Program-made: the position numbers and the translations under genes
Assembly: GCA_017622505.1 (NCBI GenBank)
Contig: JAGAQZ010000039.1
Coordinates: 1-33,709 of the forward strand
Origin: Lachnospiraceae bacterium
Lineage (GTDB): Bacteria; Bacillota; Clostridia; Lachnospirales; Lachnospiraceae
Direction: 5' to 3'
Length of the DNA stretch: 33,709 nt
Shown: positions 31,712 through 33,709 of the stretch, in pieces
How positions within the stretch are numbered: position 1 is the stretch's first letter
How the letters are laid out: every line of letters starts with the position of its first letter
The notes under the pieces: generated by a model
Seen by the model: only the letters and a program-made list of their open reading frames with translations
What the model was told of the DNA's origin: nothing
The model's database searches: none

Positions 31712-31816
31712 TTTTGGAAATCAATGGCATCTAAAGATTTACGATTTTATGCATATAAAGTTATAAATTTGGCAAATTAAGTATAGGCATCTTTTTAACG
31801 AAAGGAGAAAAATACT

Positions 31817-32032
31817 ATGCCCTTTAGAATTATGAATGCAATTGCTTTAACCATTGTAATTATCGGTGCCGTAAACTGGGGTCTGATCGGTTTCTTCGGA
31901 TTCGACCTTGTAGCAGCCTTATTTGGCGATATGAGCGGTTTTTCCAGAGTTGTTTATGCTTTGGTAGGTCTCGCAGGCCTTTACTCCATTCTCTTTTATA
32001 AAAGACTTACAATGGACTGTGAAGAAAAGTAA
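31817..32032 (+). CDS. DUF378 membrane protein (YuzA-like)
   Basis: This 71-residue protein has two hydrophobic helices. The conserved AVNWGLIGFFGFDLVAALFG and VYALVGLAGLYSIL are diagnostic of DUF378. The function is unknown. RBS AAAGGAGAAAAAT precedes the ATG. Its length is usual for the family. It is convergent with hpf and shares a terminator with it. Confidence 0.94.
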   Translation: MPFRIMNAIALTIVIIGAVNWGLIGFFGFDLVAALFGDMSGFSRVVYALVGLAGLYSILFYKRLTMDCEEK

Positions 32033-32061
32033 AATTGCACAATATAACTTTTTTACCAATG

Positions 32062-32089
32062 AAAAAGGCAACCCGTGAGAGTTGCCTTT
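32062..32089. terminator. Terminator shared by DUF378 and hpf
   Basis: AAAGGCAAC-CCGTGAGA-GTTGCCTTT is a perfect 9-bp stem. On the minus strand it is followed by TTTTTC, which fits hpf termination best; the plus-strand tail (AATTATG) is weaker. Confidence 0.82.
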
Positions 32090-32119
32090 AATTATGCCCC
32101 TAGGGCCTCATATTCTGTT

Positions 32120-32647
32120 TTATTGTTCCGGTTCAATTAATCCGTAGGTATTACCTTTTCTCTTGTAAACTACGCTGATTAAATCAGTTTCCGCATTATT
32201 AAATACAAAGAAATTATGTCCCAAAAGTTCCATCTGGATGCAGGCATCTTCCGGATACATAGGCTTAATATCAAACTTCTTGGAACGAATGATTTTAACC
32301 TCTTCATCATCCACAAATTCTTTCTCAATGTAATCCGCTTTAAAGAAATCTGAATTGTGCTTCTGATCAACAATCTTATTCTTATATTTCTTTAACTGTC
32401 TTTCGATAATCTCTTCTACCAAATCGATAGAAACGTACATATCGTTGCTTACCTGCTCAGAACGAATGATTTTGCCTTTCACCGGAATGGTCACTTCAAT
32501 CTTTTGACGATCTTTCTCGACACTAAGCGTTACATGCACTTCTGTCTCCTGTGTAAAATACTTCTCCAGTTTACCGATCTTGTCTTCTACCGCACTACGC
32601 AGCCCCGGTGTAACCTCAATGTTTTTCCCAATAATAATAAATTTCAT
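32120..32647 (-). CDS. hpf: Long-form ribosome hibernation promoting factor
   Basis: Long HPF pairs 70S ribosomes into inactive 100S dimers in stationary phase. The 175-residue protein has the N-terminal S30AE domain (MKFIIIGKNIEVTPGLRSAV, then KYFTQETEVHVTLSVEKDRQ). A basic linker follows (YKNKIVDQKHNSDF), then the C-terminal dimerisation domain with KKFDIKPMYPEDACIQMELL and VVYKRKGNTYGLIEP. I chose ATG 32647 (8 nt from AAAGGG); a GTG at 32656 overlaps that ribosome site. In B. subtilis its homologue sits directly ahead of secA; here about 8.5 kb separate them. It has a good promoter with an overlapping palindrome. Confidence 0.95.
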   Translation of the reverse strand: MKFIIIGKNIEVTPGLRSAVEDKIGKLEKYFTQETEVHVTLSVEKDRQKIEVTIPVKGKIIRSEQVSNDMYVSIDLVEEIIERQLKKYKNKIVDQKHNSDFFKADYIEKEFVDDEEVKIIRSKKFDIKPMYPEDACIQMELLGHNFFVFNNAETDLISVVYKRKGNTYGLIEPEQ

Positions 32648-32711
32648 ACTGATCACCCTTTCATTGGTTTATCGTAGATCGTACCATGATTGGCTTAAAA
32701 TGCTTACTCAT

Positions 32712-32721
32712 TGTGTACACA
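32712..32721. promoter_or_regulatory. Palindrome TGTGTACACA at the hpf start site
   Basis: This perfect 10-bp palindrome lies just after the hpf -10 and covers the expected +1. The SPFH promoter has a related GTGTATACAC in the same position, which may indicate a shared regulator. Confidence 0.45.
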
Positions 32722-32724
32722 TTG

Positions 32725-32754
32725 ATTATACCATATTTGTCCATATATTTGCAA
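32725..32754 (-). promoter_or_regulatory. Promoter of hpf
   Basis: On the minus strand TTGCAA (32749-32754) and TATAAT (32725-32730) are 18 nt apart, and the -10 carries the extended TGG. It lies about 75 nt before the start codon. Confidence 0.68.
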
Positions 32755-32759
32755 TATTT

Positions 32760-33200
32760 TCTGTAATTGTAGTGAAAATTTATGCAATTGTTTCATTCTT
32801 TTTTGACATTAAAAAAGTCAAGAATCCACGGTGATTTTTTTACAAAAATCGACAATTTCTACGTAATCAACAAAACGGATGTTTTGTTGGTTTCCATAAA
32901 ATTACCGCTTTTTTAGTCATTTTTTCGGTGGATAATGTGTATAACTTGGTGTATAAATGATTTTTCGGCGTTTTTCGACAATTATTGCTGTGGATATCTT
33001 TTTTGTCGTTTTTTGCATTTTTTGCTTGCATTAAACGAATTTGTGCAACTTGTACAAAACCCATATCTATATTTAATTCGTAGTTCTTCTATGCGCTGTT
33101 TTACAACATCCTAAATATATTCACAATTTCCAACTATTCAGTGCAAAGCAAATTTAAGAATTGCAGAACAGGTATGCAGAATGGCACTTGCCTTGTTGCA
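32760..33200. other. AT-rich intergenic region with clustered DnaA-box-like 9-mers
   Basis: No gene is seen between hpf and the NlpC/P60 gene. On the minus strand TTATCCACC (32927-32935), TTATACACA (32936-32944), TTATACACC (32948-32956) and ATATCCACA (32989-32997) each match the DnaA-box consensus TTATNCACA with at most one mismatch, all in one orientation. T-rich tracts with TTTTTCGGTG, TTTTTCGGCG and TTTTTCGACA repeats lie around them. It could be a replication origin-like or DnaA-titration site. No dnaA or rpmH is seen in the window. Confidence 0.5.
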
Positions 33201-33203
33201 TAA

Positions 33204-33233
33204 CAAAAAGACGGTTCCCTTAGGAACCGCCCT
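33204..33233 (-). terminator. Terminator of the NlpC/P60 gene
   Basis: On the minus strand GGCGGTTCC-TAAG-GGAACCGTC is a stem with one mismatch and is followed by TTTTTGTT, about 10 nt past the stop. Confidence 0.9.
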
Positions 33234-33243
33234 TATAACATTC

Positions 33244-33709
33244 TTAGAAAATTCTACGAACTGCCAAAATCTTCTTATAATCAGCGTTTGAAATAATAAT
33301 ACCTGTTTTACTTGAACTTGCATGTACAATCTGTCCGTTACCGATGTAGATTGCAACGTGGCCGGAATAACAAACCAAGTCACCGGGCTGTGCATTTGCC
33401 AAACCGTCAACCGCATATCCCTGTGTACGGTCAGCCGTTGATGAATGTGGTAATGATACACCGAAGTTCGAATATACACTCATTACAAAACCTGAACAAT
33501 CAGCACCATTTGTAAGGCTTGTTCCACCCCATACATAAGGGTTACCAACAAACTGGCATGCATATTCAGCAACCGCAACACCCATTTCACTATCACCTGT
33601 AATCACAGGAGCCGCAACTGTAGTGTTTGAATTATTAGACATTGCCTGCTGAGCAGCACGCTGTGCCTCTGCCCTTGCGGCAGCTTCTTCCGCTAAACGC
33701 TGTGCTTCC
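33244..33709 (-). CDS. NlpC/P60 peptidoglycan endopeptidase, 5' part missing
   Basis: The gene runs off the right edge, so only the last 155 residues are seen. It begins inside a Glu/Ala/Gln-rich coiled coil (RLAEEAAARAEAQRAAQQAM) and ends with a full NlpC/P60 domain. The domain has PYVWGGTSLTNGADCSGFV with the catalytic cysteine, the histidine in YSGHVAIYIG, and a third polar site near IVHASSSKTG. Such coiled-coil plus NlpC/P60 proteins are secreted wall hydrolases (CwlO/RipA type) that cut D-Glu-meso-DAP links. The in-frame ATG at 33642 is internal. Signal peptide and regulation are not visible. Confidence 0.9.
   Translation of the reverse strand, partial: EAQRLAEEAAARAEAQRAAQQAMSNNSNTTVAAPVITGDSEMGVAVAEYACQFVGNPYVWGGTSLTNGADCSGFVMSVYSNFGVSLPHSSTADRTQGYAVDGLANAQPGDLVCYSGHVAIYIGNGQIVHASSSKTGIIISNADYKKILAVRRIF

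Noticed and set aside
32580-32834. 84-codon plus-strand frame over the hpf promoter
   Set aside because: It is opposite the hpf 5' end, crosses the hpf promoter and has no ribosome site.
1-33709. CRISPR array, prophage or insertion sequence
   Set aside because: I saw no regularly spaced repeats, no transposase, integrase or phage structural gene.

Overview
The window looks like chromosomal DNA of an anaerobic Firmicute of class Clostridia, most likely family Lachnospiraceae. This is inferred from AT-rich intergenic DNA, AGGAGG-type ribosome binding sites, sigma-A promoters, a UGA-frameshifted release factor 2, an FMN riboswitch ahead of an ECF-type riboflavin transporter, and typical Clostridia families (DegV, DUF975, DUF378, long-form HPF). 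No species can be named from sequence alone.

Layout. 1-670: two tRNA-Ser genes on the minus strand behind a consensus promoter, followed by a hairpin-rich stretch that may be an rRNA operon leader. 740-6700: a minus-strand housekeeping block: a YcxB-like protein, tsaE, tsaB, rimI, a small zinc-ribbon protein, rnz, a membrane-anchored unknown, tsaD and ispD. tsaE, tsaB and tsaD belong to the t6A tRNA modification pathway. 6750-11850: a split MacAB-type exporter (ATPase, adaptor, two permeases) whose promoter sits inside a near-perfect palindrome. 11850-14300: riboflavin transporter RibU with its FMN riboswitch and terminator, then a membrane acyltransferase. 14330-15394: a membrane-anchored GH25 muramidase. 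15500-17900: Tex. 18000-19700: three small plus-strand genes (DUF4190-like, a putative HExxH zinc protein, DUF975). 19740-23970: prfB with its programmed frameshift, secA, and a small basic membrane protein. 24170-26270: a DHH phosphoesterase and a DegV protein, each with its own promoter and terminator.

26280-28120 is the accessory part. It holds a 54-aa protein gene with a consensus promoter, then an AT-rich orphan lipoprotein gene flanked by two long hairpin elements in opposite orientation. The two elements share a conserved core (24/30 and 22/31 matching positions in two separate blocks), while their helices differ in sequence but keep their pairing. This is the best candidate here for an undescribed structured RNA or a small mobile palindromic element. 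The plus-strand copy ends in a T-run and lies just upstream of a three-gene envelope-stress-like module (SPFH protein with zinc ribbons, zinc-ribbon membrane protein, Tim44-like membrane protein) that resembles Bacillus subtilis YdjI/YdjG/YdjH but has no PspA beside it.

31800-33709: DUF378, long-form ribosome hibernation factor HPF, a roughly 600-bp intergenic region with four clustered DnaA-box-like 9-mers, and the 3' part of an NlpC/P60 cell-wall hydrolase that runs off the window.
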